The translations under genes and the position numbers were made by a program. 64,000 nucleotides of DNA from Oscillospiraceae bacterium (lineage in GTDB: Bacteria; Bacillota; Clostridia; Oscillospirales; Oscillospiraceae). The stretch covers positions 1 through 64,000 of the forward strand of contig CADAUZ010000003.1 in assembly GCA_902791215.1 (NCBI GenBank), in the 5' to 3' direction. The first letter of the stretch is position 1. Each line of letters starts with the position of its first letter. Shown in pieces: positions 1-9,910 of this stretch. The notes below the pieces were generated by a model that searched no databases, was not told where the DNA came from, and saw only the letters and a program-made list of their open reading frames with translations.

Positions 1-462
1 ACCGGTCTTCGACCACTGCCACTGATACCCGGATACACCGCTTGCTTCTACGCTGAAGTTCGCAGTGTCTCCTACATTTGCTTTCGCATTTTCCGGCTGC
101 TTCGTGATCGTAACGATTGAACTTGCATCATACACAGTAGTGTCGAACAATTCAAAATAGGCAGTTTCCTCGTTGATAGTTGCAACATTACCGGCTTCAT
201 CAGCTTGAGCATCTTCTTCATCTTCAAAGAAGACCTGGTCCTCTGCCAAATCCTCGAATACAGGCTCATCAACTACGAAATCCTCATACATGAATTCCTC
301 GAATACAGGCTCCTCGTAATAATAGTCCTCAAGTGCTGGTTCCTCATATATAAATTCTTCATATTCTTCCAGATACTCTTCAGCAAAAGCATCAACAGGA
401 AGTATGAGCGTCGCCAGCATCAGAACAGAAAGAATCAGACTTATGATTCGTTTCTTTTTCAT
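1..462 (-). CDS. Secreted acidic-repeat surface protein with Ig-like domain (partial)
   Basis: The reading frame stays open to the left edge, so the C-terminus is missing; 154 codons are visible. The start ATG at 460-462 follows AAAGGAG. The first ~26 residues are a lysine-rich start plus a hydrophobic core ending near VDAFA, a good Sec signal peptide. Residues ~27-85 are very acidic and aromatic, with repeated EEP or DEP followed by V/A-F/L-E steps. From ~residue 115 the sequence (KQPENAKANVGDTANFSVEASG, written here as a span around residues 120-140) resembles bacterial Ig-like modules of surface proteins. I infer an exported, cell-wall-associated protein. No specific function can be assigned. 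Confidence 0.75.
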   Translation of the reverse strand, partial: MKKKRIISLILSVLMLATLILPVDAFAEEYLEEYEEFIYEEPALEDYYYEEPVFEEFMYEDFVVDEPVFEDLAEDQVFFEDEEDAQADEAGNVATINEETAYFELFDTTVYDASSIVTITKQPENAKANVGDTANFSVEASGVSGYQWQWSKTG

Positions 463-528
463 TTCATAGCTCCTTTAATAATCATAGTATTTAGCACCTT
501 TTTAAGGCTCATTTTACAACATATATTA

Positions 529-1092
529 TTAAGGGAACCGATAATTGATAGGATAGAGTTCAGGTCTATCCTGTGGTCGCATACTTTTTATATATTTCCT
601 GGTGTATTCTGAACCCCTTAGGAGTGTCTCCTCGTTCACGAAGCATACGCTACATAAAAGTATTATTTGCAGAATTGATTCTTTTATTTGTTCATCAGGC
701 CAAATGTCATTCGCCGCAAAAACGACATGGTTTGCCTCTGCCCACTTCTGCGCATAACTACCTTGGCTACCGTATATTACCAAATCCCCATTCTCAGGGA
801 AAGCAGATTCTCCTATGTATAATACTGATGCTGGAATAAAGATATCTTTCAAATCCGAGTCATTCTGAAATGCTCGTTCTCCGATGTACAGCAGTTTATC
901 ACCAAATACCAATGTTTCAAACGCTGTAGCTGAAAAGGCTTCATCTCCAATTATTTGGAGATCCTTCGGGAATTTTACTTTAGTGCTGTCGTACGAAGAA
1001 TCTGCCGGAAGCGGAATCATGGGATGCAAAAACAGAAAAACAAGAAGAACCACAACAGTAATAGATGCCCAAGTTCTATTGTTTGTTTTCAT
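529..1092 (-). CDS. BspA-type leucine-rich repeat surface protein
   Basis: This 187-residue protein has an N-terminal hydrophobic segment (residues ~9-25) that works as a signal anchor. It is followed by about three LRR_5 (BspA/TpLRR) units at ~38-110, recognisable from the pattern IGDEAFSA, IGERAFQN and IGESAFPE spaced about 23 residues apart. The C-terminal ~70 residues are unrelated and basic. The start is preceded by a GGGGGATG purine run. BspA repeats are common in gut Clostridia, on proteins exposed at the surface. It lies just downstream of the polysaccharide locus and could be read from it, but 84 bases separate it from rfbA. Confidence 0.7.
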   Translation of the reverse strand: MKTNNRTWASITVVVLLVFLFLHPMIPLPADSSYDSTKVKFPKDLQIIGDEAFSATAFETLVFGDKLLYIGERAFQNDSDLKDIFIPASVLYIGESAFPENGDLVIYGSQGSYAQKWAEANHVVFAANDIWPDEQIKESILQIILLCSVCFVNEETLLRGSEYTRKYIKSMRPQDRPELYPINYRFP

Positions 1093-1176
1093 TCTGCATC
1101 CCCCTTTCCGTTATTTGTATAGCAATAATACTGACTTCGCTAACTCTTGATCACATTACAATATTTATAGCCAACG

Positions 1177-2049
1177 TCATTTTCCTTCTTGCGCAATAGT
1201 TAACAGGTATTGACCGTAATCAGTCATTTCCAGTTCGGCTCCGATAGTTTTTATTTGTTCTGTGTTGATAAATCCTCGGCGCCATGCGATCTCTTCAATG
1301 CAGGAAACATAAAAGCCTTGACGATCTTGGACAGCCTCCACAAATTCTGCTGCTTTCAACATATTTCCTGGTGTTCCGGTGTCCAACCATGCCATGCCCC
1401 GGCCCAAAAGAACTACATTCAATTCTCCCCTCTCAAGGTATACATTGTTTGCAGCCGTAATTTCGATCTCACCGCGTTCCGAGGGCTTTATATTCCTCGC
1501 AATCTCAACCACTTGGTTGTCATAGAAATACAGTCCCGGAACCGCATAGTTGCTCTTCGGGTTTTGTGGTTTTTCCTCAATGGAAATAACTTTATGATCC
1601 TTGTCAAACTCTACGACCCCAAAGGCGCGGGCATCTTTTACAGGATAACCGAAGATGGTCGCCCCGGTCTTGTTTTCCATTGCCTTTCGGAGCATCTCTG
1701 TCATACTCTGACCGAAAAAGACATTATCCCCCAGAATCAGGCACACACTGTCAGTACCGATAAAATCTGCACCGAGTATAAAAGCGTCTGCAAGACCGCG
1801 CGGTTTGTCCTGCACCGCATAGGAAAGCCGCATTCCCAAGCGGCTTCCGTTGCCCAGCAGTTTTTCGTAAAGCGGCGTATCCTCCGGTGTTGAGATAATC
1901 AGGATTTCCCGTATGCCTGCAAGCATTAGAATTGACAGGGGATAATAGATCAGTGGTTTATCATAGATTGGCAGCAGTTGCTTTGACACAGCCTTAGTCA
2001 TGGGATATAGTCGTGTACCTTTTCCCCCGGCAAGGATAATTCCTTTCAT
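1177..2049 (-). CDS. rfbA: Glucose-1-phosphate thymidylyltransferase (RmlA)
   Basis: RmlA joins dTTP and glucose-1-phosphate to give dTDP-glucose, the entry compound for dTDP-deoxysugars. The 290-residue length is typical. The nucleotide-binding signature [11 protein letters not shown] is at residues 8-18, the sugar-binding region includes [10 protein letters not shown] at ~105 and the EEKP motif at ~158, and WLDTGTP is at ~222. The start overlaps the stop of the flippase gene by four bases (ATGA), indicating translational coupling. RmlB is not in this window and must come from elsewhere. With FdtA and FdtB upstream it supports a dTDP-3-amino-3,6-dideoxyhexose route. Confidence 0.95.
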   Translation of the reverse strand: MKGIILAGGKGTRLYPMTKAVSKQLLPIYDKPLIYYPLSILMLAGIREILIISTPEDTPLYEKLLGNGSRLGMRLSYAVQDKPRGLADAFILGADFIGTDSVCLILGDNVFFGQSMTEMLRKAMENKTGATIFGYPVKDARAFGVVEFDKDHKVISIEEKPQNPKSNYAVPGLYFYDNQVVEIARNIKPSERGEIEITAANNVYLERGELNVVLLGRGMAWLDTGTPGNMLKAAEFVEAVQDRQGFYVSCIEEIAWRRGFINTEQIKTIGAELEMTDYGQYLLTIAQEGK

Positions 2050-3482
2050 AAATTCCCTCTTTTTTTGAATCTGATACTATTCCAGATCACGATCAACTCA
2101 TGTCTGTACAAAATCGCACATGCTGCAGTGTATACAATTGCAAGCACGATGCCGAGAATTATATCCTCTGAAGCAAAGAATCTCCATATGATAAAAAAGC
2201 TTGCCATTCCGATGGCCGAGCCAACGAAGCGTGCGCTGATGACCATCAGCTTCATATGGCAAAGGACAATTACCACAACAATGTCAGATATAATATATCC
2301 CGTTAGTGTGGCGATAGCTGCGCCTTCTATTCCGATTGCGGGTATCAGGATAAGATTCAGGATCACATTTAATACTGCTCCCCCCAGCAAAACGAACATA
2401 TTAGGCCAAGTCTTTTTTATCACAAGGAACTGATTGCTTGCTACCTGAAACAGCATCTGAAGTAGAGGCGCCAAGAACAGATACGGCGCAATAATAAACC
2501 CGTCAATATACTCGCCGACGAACAAGATTTTGTAAATATTGAAGCTCAATGCGCATATAAAGGATGTTGAGGTAAAAGAAATTACGCCAAGATATTCAAA
2601 AATTTTTGAATTGGATTCTACCTGATTGCTATCTTTCATTGTCGAGAACGCAAAAAACTGCCATCCACCGGCAAATGCAGTATAGATGAGCTGACTTGCA
2701 TGCCCCAGCTTAGATCCGACCGAATAGATGCCTTCAGCACCGATATTCAACTGATTTGTTATCATCAACCGATCACTCGAATTGAAAATCCAGTAGATCA
2801 AAAAATTCGGAAACAGAGGAAGAGCAATTATCAGCAGTTGTTTCAACAATTTCTTATCGAACAGCTTCAGGCGAAACCATTTTCGGTTTAGCAAATAAAA
2901 CGCCAATTCTTTCGTTGCCCCAGAAATGATTCCGGCCAGGGGCAAAGCGATAATGTAATATCCCTTCAAAAGGAGCGGGATGGAGATACTGTAAGACAAG
3001 ACAGGGCCTGCCGTATTAGCAATCAGAAAGATCGATCGCTTGTTCTGCATTCTTGTGGGCGCGGAAATGATTGAATTGGTTGCACTTACCAGCGTTGCGA
3101 CAGTCGACAAATCCACCACATATACAAGCGATTCACTTCCGAAAAAGTACCTGGCTATCGGCTTTCGAAGAAAAGCCATACACAAAACGAGGACAATTGA
3201 TGTCATCATGGTAAACACCATCGTCGTTGAACAGACTTGCTTTTTAAATGCGATCTCGTCTTTTTCAAAAAACATCCTGTACATTGCGTCATACATTCCC
3301 ATGATCGCCAGTGCACTTCCAAAAGATACAATTGTATGTGACATATCACTAATGCCGAAGTATGACGAATCGGGCATGATTCTGGTAACTACGGGCACCA
3401 TGATAAGCGGAATAATCTTACTGATGACTCCTCCCAGGCCATAGATCAGAAAGTTTTCCAGAAATAATTTTGCTTTCTTCAT
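2046..3482 (-). CDS. Wzx-type polysaccharide flippase (MATE/MOP superfamily)
   Basis: The 478-residue protein is hydrophobic throughout, with about twelve to fourteen predicted membrane segments. It opens with the [20 protein letters not shown] stretch characteristic of polysaccharide_synt family exporters. Members flip undecaprenyl-linked repeat units across the membrane for Wzy polymerisation. It sits between the GNAT gene (adjacent, no gap) and rfbA (ATGA overlap), and is the only flippase in the locus. Its base composition is AT-richer than the initiation genes, as is usual for repeat-unit genes that travel between strains. Confidence 0.9.
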   Translation of the reverse strand: MKKAKLFLENFLIYGLGGVISKIIPLIMVPVVTRIMPDSSYFGISDMSHTIVSFGSALAIMGMYDAMYRMFFEKDEIAFKKQVCSTTMVFTMMTSIVLVLCMAFLRKPIARYFFGSESLVYVVDLSTVATLVSATNSIISAPTRMQNKRSIFLIANTAGPVLSYSISIPLLLKGYYIIALPLAGIISGATKELAFYLLNRKWFRLKLFDKKLLKQLLIIALPLFPNFLIYWIFNSSDRLMITNQLNIGAEGIYSVGSKLGHASQLIYTAFAGGWQFFAFSTMKDSNQVESNSKIFEYLGVISFTSTSFICALSFNIYKILFVGEYIDGFIIAPYLFLAPLLQMLFQVASNQFLVIKKTWPNMFVLLGGAVLNVILNLILIPAIGIEGAAIATLTGYIISDIVVVIVLCHMKLMVISARFVGSAIGMASFFIIWRFFASEDIILGIVLAIVYTAACAILYRHELIVIWNSIRFKKRGNL

Positions 3483-3983
3483 TTATGCAAGTTTTTCTCC
3501 GCTATACACATGATACCATTTGAGATTCGGTACATCAGCGTATCTGTCGAGCACAGCTTGAGACAATACTCCTGTCTCTTGAAAATGATGTTTATCATAG
3601 AAACGGATAGCTCTGCTATTATCTTTGGACACGCACCAATAAACTTCGCTAAGCCTCATCTCGTCAAAAGCCATCTTGAGAATATTCTGCATTCCGAACC
3701 AGGAATAACCTCGGCCCATTGCCTCGCTCCTAACAGTGATGGCAAATTCTGCGCTTTCATTTTCGATATGCTTCAGGCTGACGGTACCCATATATTCATC
3801 GCCGTCAGAAGCTATCGCGAGGTTGACGTTTTCTGTATCCTCCCAACTGCTGTATATGAAGGCTTCCGCATCCGCGAGAGTTTTTGCCGCAAAATTCGCG
3901 CGAAGGTTTTTTGTGACGTTTTCGTCGTGCATCCAACTGAGCATGAGGGGCGCATCGAATAATTCAAGCTTTCTTAAATGCAT
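3483..3983 (-). CDS. GNAT-family N-acetyltransferase
   Basis: This 166-residue protein shows the GNAT fold pattern: RKLELFDAPLMLSWM at the start, MGTVSLKHI (strand 4) at ~66, the acetyl-CoA loop region AMGRGYSWFG at ~89-98, and NSRAIRFYDKHHF near residue 125. Similar enzymes in surface-polysaccharide loci acetylate amino sugars, so I infer it acetylates the amino group put on by the FdtB-like transaminase. Its start codon lies inside the 3' end of the inserted thiolase (20-base overlap). The GGAGG now used for its translation is thiolase coding sequence (NGGA codons). Confidence 0.8.
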   Translation of the reverse strand: MHLRKLELFDAPLMLSWMHDENVTKNLRANFAAKTLADAEAFIYSSWEDTENVNLAIASDGDEYMGTVSLKHIENESAEFAITVRSEAMGRGYSWFGMQNILKMAFDEMRLSEVYWCVSKDNSRAIRFYDKHHFQETGVLSQAVLDRYADVPNLKWYHVYSGEKLA

Positions 3984-5034
3984 CTGCGCCTCCGTTCACA
4001 TTTAGTTTTTTGTCAGGGATCTGCAGTTCCTTCTGAACAGCGATCGATTGTGCAGCAAAAGCCTCATTGGCTTCAACAAGGTCAATGTCATCCATTGTCA
4101 TATTCAGCTTCTTCAACTGTTTCCGCGTGCTGCTTACCGGTCCGATACCCATAATAGCCGGATCAACACCGCCAAGCGCTCCGCCAAGCCATTCGGCCTG
4201 CGGAGACAAGCCAAGTTCTTCTACCTTTTTCTCTGATGCCAAAATAACCGCTGCTGCTCCATCATTGATGCCGGAGCTGTTGCCGGCAGTCACTATACCA
4301 TTGGTACTGAATGCAGGTTTTAGTTTTGAAAGAGCCGCAAGTGTTGTATCTTTTCGCGGACCCTCGTCGGCGCTGACAAGCGAACTTTCTTTACGGCTTT
4401 TGACCGTAACGGGCACGATCTCATCGAAAAATTTTCCGTCAGCAGTTGCCTCAACTGCTTTCTTCTGGGATGCAATGGCGAATTCATCAAGCTCACGACG
4501 ACTGATATTCCATTGTTCTGCCACGTTTTCTGCCGTAATACCCATATGGTAATCATTCATAGCATCCCATAAGGCGTCATAAACCATTGTGTCAATCAAG
4601 GGTGTATCAATCATCGGGCTCCCCATTCGATAGCCAAAGCGGGCATTTTTCAGCGCAAAGGGAGCGCAAGACATAGACTCTGTTCCGCCCGCGATTACGA
4701 TATCGGCTTCGTTCAGCTGAATCATGCGGGCAGCAGAGTTCACTGCATCAAGGCCGGAACCGCAAACAATATTGACTGTTTGGGCCGTGGTTGTTACAGG
4801 AAGTCCGGCCTTAATTGCAGCCTGTCGTGCAATATTTTGTCCTTGGCCAGCTTGGATCACACACCCCATATACACATGATCCACCAACTCCGCCGGTATT
4901 CTTGAGCGTCTAAGAGATTCCTTTATTACGATTGAACCAAGTTCAACGGCTGAGACCCCTGATAGGGCTCCTCCTACTTTTCCGATCGGGGTGCGGCACG
5001 CACCTAGAATATAAACCTTCTCCATTGAATGCAT
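3964..5034 (-). pseudogene. Truncated acetyl-CoA C-acetyltransferase (thiolase)
   Basis: Residues 1-350 are a clear type II thiolase: the nucleophile Cys in NIVCGSGLDAV (~residue 91), the SADEGPR region and the VEANEAFAAQ motif. In intact thiolases NVNGGA is followed by IALGHP with the catalytic His, then a final ~40 residues with CIGGG, which carries the second catalytic Cys. Here NGGA is followed by DAFKKA and a stop, so both residues are missing. The gene is flanked by ATGCATT at its own start (5028-5034) and at the GNAT start (3977-3983), as if it dropped into the GNAT start codon. A thiolase has no obvious job in a polysaccharide operon. I judge it non-functional. Confidence 0.85.
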
Positions 5035-5052
5035 TTCATCTTTCCTTTTTAA

Positions 5053-6207
5053 TTAATACGGCAGAGCTTTATGTTCAGACGCATCAGATGCATTTTCCAA
5101 ATCTATAACAACAATTTTTTTATTAAAAATGCGGTTAAAAACTGGTGTCATCACAGCTTTATAAACATAATGCACAATCGTGCAGATGACAATAATTACA
5201 CACGCAGACAGAATAATGTGTCCACACATAACAAGGGTATTCCCTTGAACAAAGCGTTCTATTCCAAGGTGTCTTATCAAGTGACCATGAAGCAGAAAAA
5301 CAGAAAAAACGCCGCTGGAAAACATATTAATAATTTTGTTGCAGCCAATATTTATATTCAAGAACAAAAGCAAAACAATAACGGCTTCACATACCACAAG
5401 AGGATTACAGTATATCCACGCGGTTCTATTAAAGAAATCTATTTCTTTGTATGACAATGCCGCAGTCGTAATCATATTGCCGCCAATCCACCAGAACGTA
5501 ATCAGGAAAGCGCATATAAAGAACGCTTTGGCCAAGCGCCATTTTGATGTAAAGCGCTCTTTGATCATGTATTTTCTGAGAAAAGCACCAATTGTGTAAG
5601 CCATCAGAAAATTTGCTATATTATATCCGCTCTGGCTTCCGTAAAGTCCAACAGAGTCCAGTCCAGAAATCTGAGCCCCCTTAATATTGCTCAGAATTTG
5701 GACAAATGTACAATGAAGCGAGAAAAAGGCCGCCAGAATACTCACAAACCGCAATGCGGATTTATATGACAACGAATCAAAGAGTCTGTTTACATACGGG
5801 GAAAGGAAAAAAATTACACAGTAGAATATTACGAAATAGCTTGTCGGAAGAAAGCACACGAGAATAGTTCTTATAGAAAATGTGCCCTTAACAAATGAAG
5901 ATATAACCTGAAAAGCCAGCCGATACAAAATCACTTGCACAATTAATTCGATTGGTTTACGAATATCCCGCTTATATTTCGTCGCCATAAAGTATCCGGT
6001 AATCATAAAAAATAGATCAACTGCACAGATATTTACTGACTCAAGAAAGCAAAGGAGCAGATAATTCAAACTATTCGGCGTGGTGTATTGTAATCCTCCC
6101 CCAATTGTAGGATTATTATAATGTAAGACAATCACTCCTGCTATAGCAAGGATCCTTAAAAGTTCATTATTAGACTGTCTCTCAGAGTAGTATCTCAACA
6201 GCCCCAC
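5053..6207 (-). CDS. Acyltransferase family 3 membrane protein
   Basis: The 384-residue polytopic protein matches the acyltransferase-3 family: RILAIAGVIVLHY near residue 20 carries the conserved His after the first membrane helix, and FFMITGYFMA (~65-74) is the family's second motif. About ten membrane segments follow. Such enzymes O-acetylate or otherwise acylate cell-surface sugars using cytoplasmic acyl-CoA. The start appears to be GTG; a purine-rich GGACGG lies upstream. The gene is AT-rich compared with the fdt genes beside it, which suggests separate acquisition. Confidence 0.85.
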   Translation of the reverse strand: MGLLRYYSERQSNNELLRILAIAGVIVLHYNNPTIGGGLQYTTPNSLNYLLLCFLESVNICAVDLFFMITGYFMATKYKRDIRKPIELIVQVILYRLAFQVISSFVKGTFSIRTILVCFLPTSYFVIFYCVIFFLSPYVNRLFDSLSYKSALRFVSILAAFFSLHCTFVQILSNIKGAQISGLDSVGLYGSQSGYNIANFLMAYTIGAFLRKYMIKERFTSKWRLAKAFFICAFLITFWWIGGNMITTAALSYKEIDFFNRTAWIYCNPLVVCEAVIVLLLFLNINIGCNKIINMFSSGVFSVFLLHGHLIRHLGIERFVQGNTLVMCGHIILSACVIIVICTIVHYVYKAVMTPVFNRIFNKKIVVIDLENASDASEHKALPY

Positions 6208-6222
6208 GTTTACACCGTCCGT

Positions 6223-7317
6223 TCAATACGCGTTGATAGCGTCGATTACATACTGTATTTCTTCATCCGTCATGCCGTAATACATGGGCAGGCTCAGTTC
6301 AGTGGCGCTGATCTCCTCCGCGATCGGGTAGTCGCCATCATGAAAGCCAAGATCCCGATAGCACTCCTGCAGATGCATCGGAATGGGATAATGCTTGTTT
6401 GTCCCTATTCCCTTTTCCTTCAAATGCTTTTCCAGCGCATCGCGCTCATGGCAGCGAATGCCGTAGATATGCCAAACCGGAACGCAATCCTCAAGAACAT
6501 GTGGCGTTACAACTTTGGGATTATGAATTCCTTCTGTATACAGCTTTGCGATTCGCCGACGTTCTTCATTCATCCTATCAAGATGCGGCAGCTTTGCTGA
6601 AAGGAACGCTGCCTGCAGCTCGTCCAGGCGACTATTGTTTCCCTTATAAATATGGTGGTACTTATAATCAGACCCATAGTTGCCCAGCGCTCGAACCTTA
6701 CTTTCAAGTTCCTCATTACTGGTCACGACAGCGCCTGCATCGCCCAGCGCTCCAAGGTTCTTGCCCGGATAAAAGCTGAAGCCGGCTGCGTCTCCAAAGC
6801 TTCCGATCTTTCTGCCTTTATAAGTTGCACCATGGGCCTGTGCGCAGTCTTCCACTACATAAAGATTGTACTTCTCTGCGATTTCCATGATCGGATCCAT
6901 GTCGCAGGCCTGTCCATAGAGATGTACCGGCATAATGGCCCTCGTCTTCTCTGTGATGACAGCTTCGATCAGTGCCGGGTTGATGTTGAACGTGCGGATG
7001 TCAGGCTCAACAAAAACGGGCTTAGCTCCTACATAGGTCACGGCAAGGGCCGTTGCGATGTAGGTGTTGGCCGGTACGATCACCTCGTCGCCTTCCCCAA
7101 CGCCAAGCGCCCGGAGCGCAAGCATCAGCGCATCAAGGCCGTTGCCGACGCCAATGCAGAACTTTGCACCGCAGTATGCAGCAAATGCTTTTTCAAAGCC
7201 TTCGTCTTCTGCTCCTTCTATGTACCAGGAACGTTCAAACACGCGGGCAAACGCCCCGCGCAGATCGTCATCCAATTCTTGCTCCATCGGGCGGAACGAT
7301 ACAAAGGGAATCTTCAT
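6223..7317 (-). CDS. DegT/DnrJ/EryC1-family sugar aminotransferase (FdtB/QdtB-like)
   Basis: This 364-residue PLP enzyme transfers an amino group to a dTDP-3-keto-6-deoxyhexose. It shows [16 protein letters not shown] near residue 57, the EDCAQAHGA motif (~160) and the PLP-binding lysine in [16 protein letters not shown] (~185). The length fits the family. It follows the fdtA-like gene with only a few bases between them, which favours the 3-amino branch (Fuc3N or Qui3N) over 4-amino sugars. Sequence alone does not decide between the galacto and gluco products. Confidence 0.9.
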   Translation of the reverse strand: MKIPFVSFRPMEQELDDDLRGAFARVFERSWYIEGAEDEGFEKAFAAYCGAKFCIGVGNGLDALMLALRALGVGEGDEVIVPANTYIATALAVTYVGAKPVFVEPDIRTFNINPALIEAVITEKTRAIMPVHLYGQACDMDPIMEIAEKYNLYVVEDCAQAHGATYKGRKIGSFGDAAGFSFYPGKNLGALGDAGAVVTSNEELESKVRALGNYGSDYKYHHIYKGNNSRLDELQAAFLSAKLPHLDRMNEERRRIAKLYTEGIHNPKVVTPHVLEDCVPVWHIYGIRCHERDALEKHLKEKGIGTNKHYPIPMHLQECYRDLGFHDGDYPIAEEISATELSLPMYYGMTDEEIQYVIDAINAY

Positions 7318-7321
7318 CCTG

Positions 7322-7750
7322 TCACGCTTTCTCTGCGTCCATCGTGTCTCCGCAGTTTTTTACATATTCCAAATATTCATTGTAATCGCGTATGTAATCG
7401 GATTCGTCATACAGCTCTGACGCAAGCACCATCAGCACGGCATCCGGCGAGAAGTCGTACATCTCCCGCCACATGGCGTTTGAGACATACAGCCCCTCAT
7501 AGGGTTTCTCCAGCGGTATGACCTTCTGCTCCCGCCCGTTATCCAGCCTGATCTTACAACTGCCGTGAATGCAGACAAGTATCTGCTGCAATGACTTATG
7601 CGCATGATAACCACGCACAACACCTTCTGCTGTATCGTACATGTAATAAACCCGTTTGATCCGAAACGGTATGTCCTTGAATTCTTCCAGCGCCACGAGC
7701 TGTCCGCGCTTGTCACCGTGCGGCTGGAAAACGTATTTGATTACTTGCAT
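7322..7750 (-). CDS. fdtA: dTDP-4-oxo-6-deoxyglucose 3,4-oxoisomerase (FdtA/QdtA, WxcM-like cupin)
   Basis: A 142-residue single-domain cupin. It isomerises dTDP-4-keto-6-deoxyglucose to the 3-keto sugar, the substrate of the neighbouring transaminase. The family hallmark [11 protein letters not shown] at ~47-57 carries the two active-site histidines. [11 protein letters not shown] (~13) and [14 protein letters not shown] (~91) are also typical of FdtA/QdtA. The 3-epimer outcome (FdtA or QdtA) cannot be told by eye. The stop is a few bases before the transaminase ATG, so the two are coupled. Confidence 0.88.
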   Translation of the reverse strand: MQVIKYVFQPHGDKRGQLVALEEFKDIPFRIKRVYYMYDTAEGVVRGYHAHKSLQQILVCIHGSCKIRLDNGREQKVIPLEKPYEGLYVSNAMWREMYDFSPDAVLMVLASELYDESDYIRDYNEYLEYVKNCGDTMDAEKA

Positions 7751-7784
7751 GTTAGTCCATCCTAACTTTACCGGTTTTATTCAA

Positions 7785-8768
7785 TCAACGCTCTTGTTCT
7801 ACGTCATGTAGAAGTGAAAGAACGAAGGAACTATCAGGCGTAACACATGACATGGTTTTATGAGTCTTTATAACACGACTCCAGTACACTGACATTGGAA
7901 ATAATACGATTTTCCCCAATCGTATTAACCATGGTTTATGGGTTTTTCTTAATCTATACAGTATAGACAAGCGATTTAGAAAAAAATTTTTGTTCTCTTT
8001 ATCTATCAGAATATTTTCTGTGTTATCCTCGTCTTGAAGTAAGCGTTCTCGCCATTCTATGCGGCGTGAAGAAGAAGTAATTCCATCAACATCATATTCA
8101 TACCACATACCAATTTCATTGTAAAAACGAATTTCCAGTCCTTCCCAATACATTGGCCATATGATATGATCTTCGCAATATTTCACACCATAATCAATTA
8201 ATGTTTTCAGATAATGCAAGCACAGTTCTCTTTCAAAAATACAGTTGACTCCGACGATATAATCTCGATTTACCACATATATATACCTACACCGCCGATA
8301 ATTATAGCTATCATTTCTATAGCATTCTATATAGTTTGGTATCTCAGTATGTACAAATGGAACAAGCGTATCGTTTTCTGGCTTATAGAAAACATTTCTG
8401 CAAAACGAAGCCCGAATATTATTTTGTTGCATAAAAGCAACCCATTTTTCTAATGTATCACTCGCGTGTAAAAGATCACCTGGTGCGATTCCTTTTATAT
8501 ACTGGTAATGAGCTTTTCGCAAACCCTCATAGAAATTCATGCAAGTACCACGATTAGCTTCAGCTGAAATTAACGTGTAATTATAGAAATTATTCTTTCT
8601 AAAGAAAGCTTTAATAATGTCAAAATGGTTATCGCTAGAATGGTCATCCGTAATAATGATTTCAATTTTTATGTTTTTTTGTTTTAAGCAAGAAAGTAAT
8701 GTCAGCTTTGTCTTTTTCCAAGAAGAGTTATATGTTGGGACAATAATTGAGATTTCATTTAGACACAT
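7785..8768 (-). CDS. Family 2 glycosyltransferase
   Basis: The protein opens with EISIIVPTYNSSWKKT, followed by IIITDDHSSDNHFDII, the nucleotide-sugar and metal-binding half of a GT-A fold. KGIAPGDLLHASD (~95) takes the place of the DxD region. I place the start at the internal ATG at 8768, because TTGGAGG lies nine bases before it, rather than seven codons upstream inside the glf end. About 327 residues. Markedly AT-rich relative to glf and fdtA, so probably a separate acquisition. Donor and acceptor are unknown. Confidence 0.85.
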   Translation of the reverse strand: MCLNEISIIVPTYNSSWKKTKLTLLSCLKQKNIKIEIIITDDHSSDNHFDIIKAFFRKNNFYNYTLISAEANRGTCMNFYEGLRKAHYQYIKGIAPGDLLHASDTLEKWVAFMQQNNIRASFCRNVFYKPENDTLVPFVHTEIPNYIECYRNDSYNYRRCRYIYVVNRDYIVGVNCIFERELCLHYLKTLIDYGVKYCEDHIIWPMYWEGLEIRFYNEIGMWYEYDVDGITSSSRRIEWRERLLQDEDNTENILIDKENKNFFLNRLSILYRLRKTHKPWLIRLGKIVLFPMSVYWSRVIKTHKTMSCVTPDSSFVLSLLHDVEQER

Positions 8769-8789
8769 ACAAAAATGCCTCCAAGGCAA

Positions 8790-9905
8790 TCATTTATTAC
8801 TCTTTTTTGCCTCATCCAACGCCCGGGCGATTACCTGATCCATGTCGTAGTACTTATACTCCCCGAGCCGGCCGCCGAAACTGACCTTCGCCTCCCGGTC
8901 GGCAAGAGCCTTATACTTCGCATAGAGGGCGCTGTTCTTCGCGTCGTTCACAGGGTAATACGGCTCGTCTCCCGGCTTCCATACCGAGGAATACTCACGC
9001 GAAATGACCGTCTTCGGCAGTTCGTTTCCCTGCGTGTCGCGGCCGAATTCAAACCACTTGTGCTCGATGATCCGTGTCCATGGCGTCTCCGCATCCGTGT
9101 AGTTCACCGCCGCATTGCCCTGGAAATTGGGCATGTCCAGTACTTCCGTCTCGAACCGCACCGAGCGGTACTCCAGCGGCCCAAGGCAATAGCCGAAATA
9201 GGCGTCTATCGGGCCGGTATACACAACTCTCTCCGCCAGCTTGTCCAGCTCTGCCTTATTCGCCAGGTAGTCCACGTTCAGACGCACCTCGATGCCGTCC
9301 AGCATGCGTTCCACCATTTTCGTGTAGCCGCCGATGGGGATGCCCTGGTAAAGGGCATTAAAATAATTGTTATCAAAGGTCAGACGCACTGGGAGCCGCT
9401 TGATAATGAACGCGGGAAGCTGGTCACACGGCCTCCCCCACTGCTTTTGGGTATAGCCCTTAATCAGCTTCTCATAGATATCAGCGCCGACCAGAGAGAT
9501 CGCCTGCTCCTCAAGGTTTCGGGGCTCTGTGATTCCGGCGGCTCTACGCTGCTCTTCAATCTTTGCCGCTGCCTCTTCCGGTGTAGTAACACCCCACATT
9601 TTGTTAAAGGTGTACATATTAAACGGCAGTGAATACAACTCGCCTTTAAAATTGGCAACAGGCGAGTTCGTGAAGCGATTAAACTCCGCAAAGCGGTTCA
9701 CGTACTCCCATACCTTTTTATTATTAGTGTGGAAAATATGCGCGCCTTATTTATGTACCTGGATGCCCTCTATGTTCTCGGTATAGACATTCCCCGCAAT
9801 ATGTGGCCGCTTGTCAACGACAAGCACGCTCTTTCTGGCTTCCCTGGCCCGCTGCGCAAACACCGCACCATATAAGCCCGCTCCAACGATGAGATAGTTA
9901 TACAT
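8790..9905 (-). pseudogene. glf: UDP-galactopyranose mutase with in-frame stop
   Basis: Read through, this is a full-length UGM (371 codons plus stop), the FAD enzyme that makes UDP-galactofuranose. It starts at ATG 9903-9905 with the FAD motif VGAGLYGAV. Codon 53 is TAA (9747-9749), exactly where the family has the Tyr of HKYGAHIFHT; the frame continues with GAHIFHTNN on the other side. A single base change of a Tyr codon explains it. The longest remaining ORF (start 9701) lacks the FAD-binding N-terminus and should be inactive. Either the gene was lost recently, the read is wrong, or the stop is read through. Confidence 0.9.
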
Positions 9906-9910
9906 TTACT

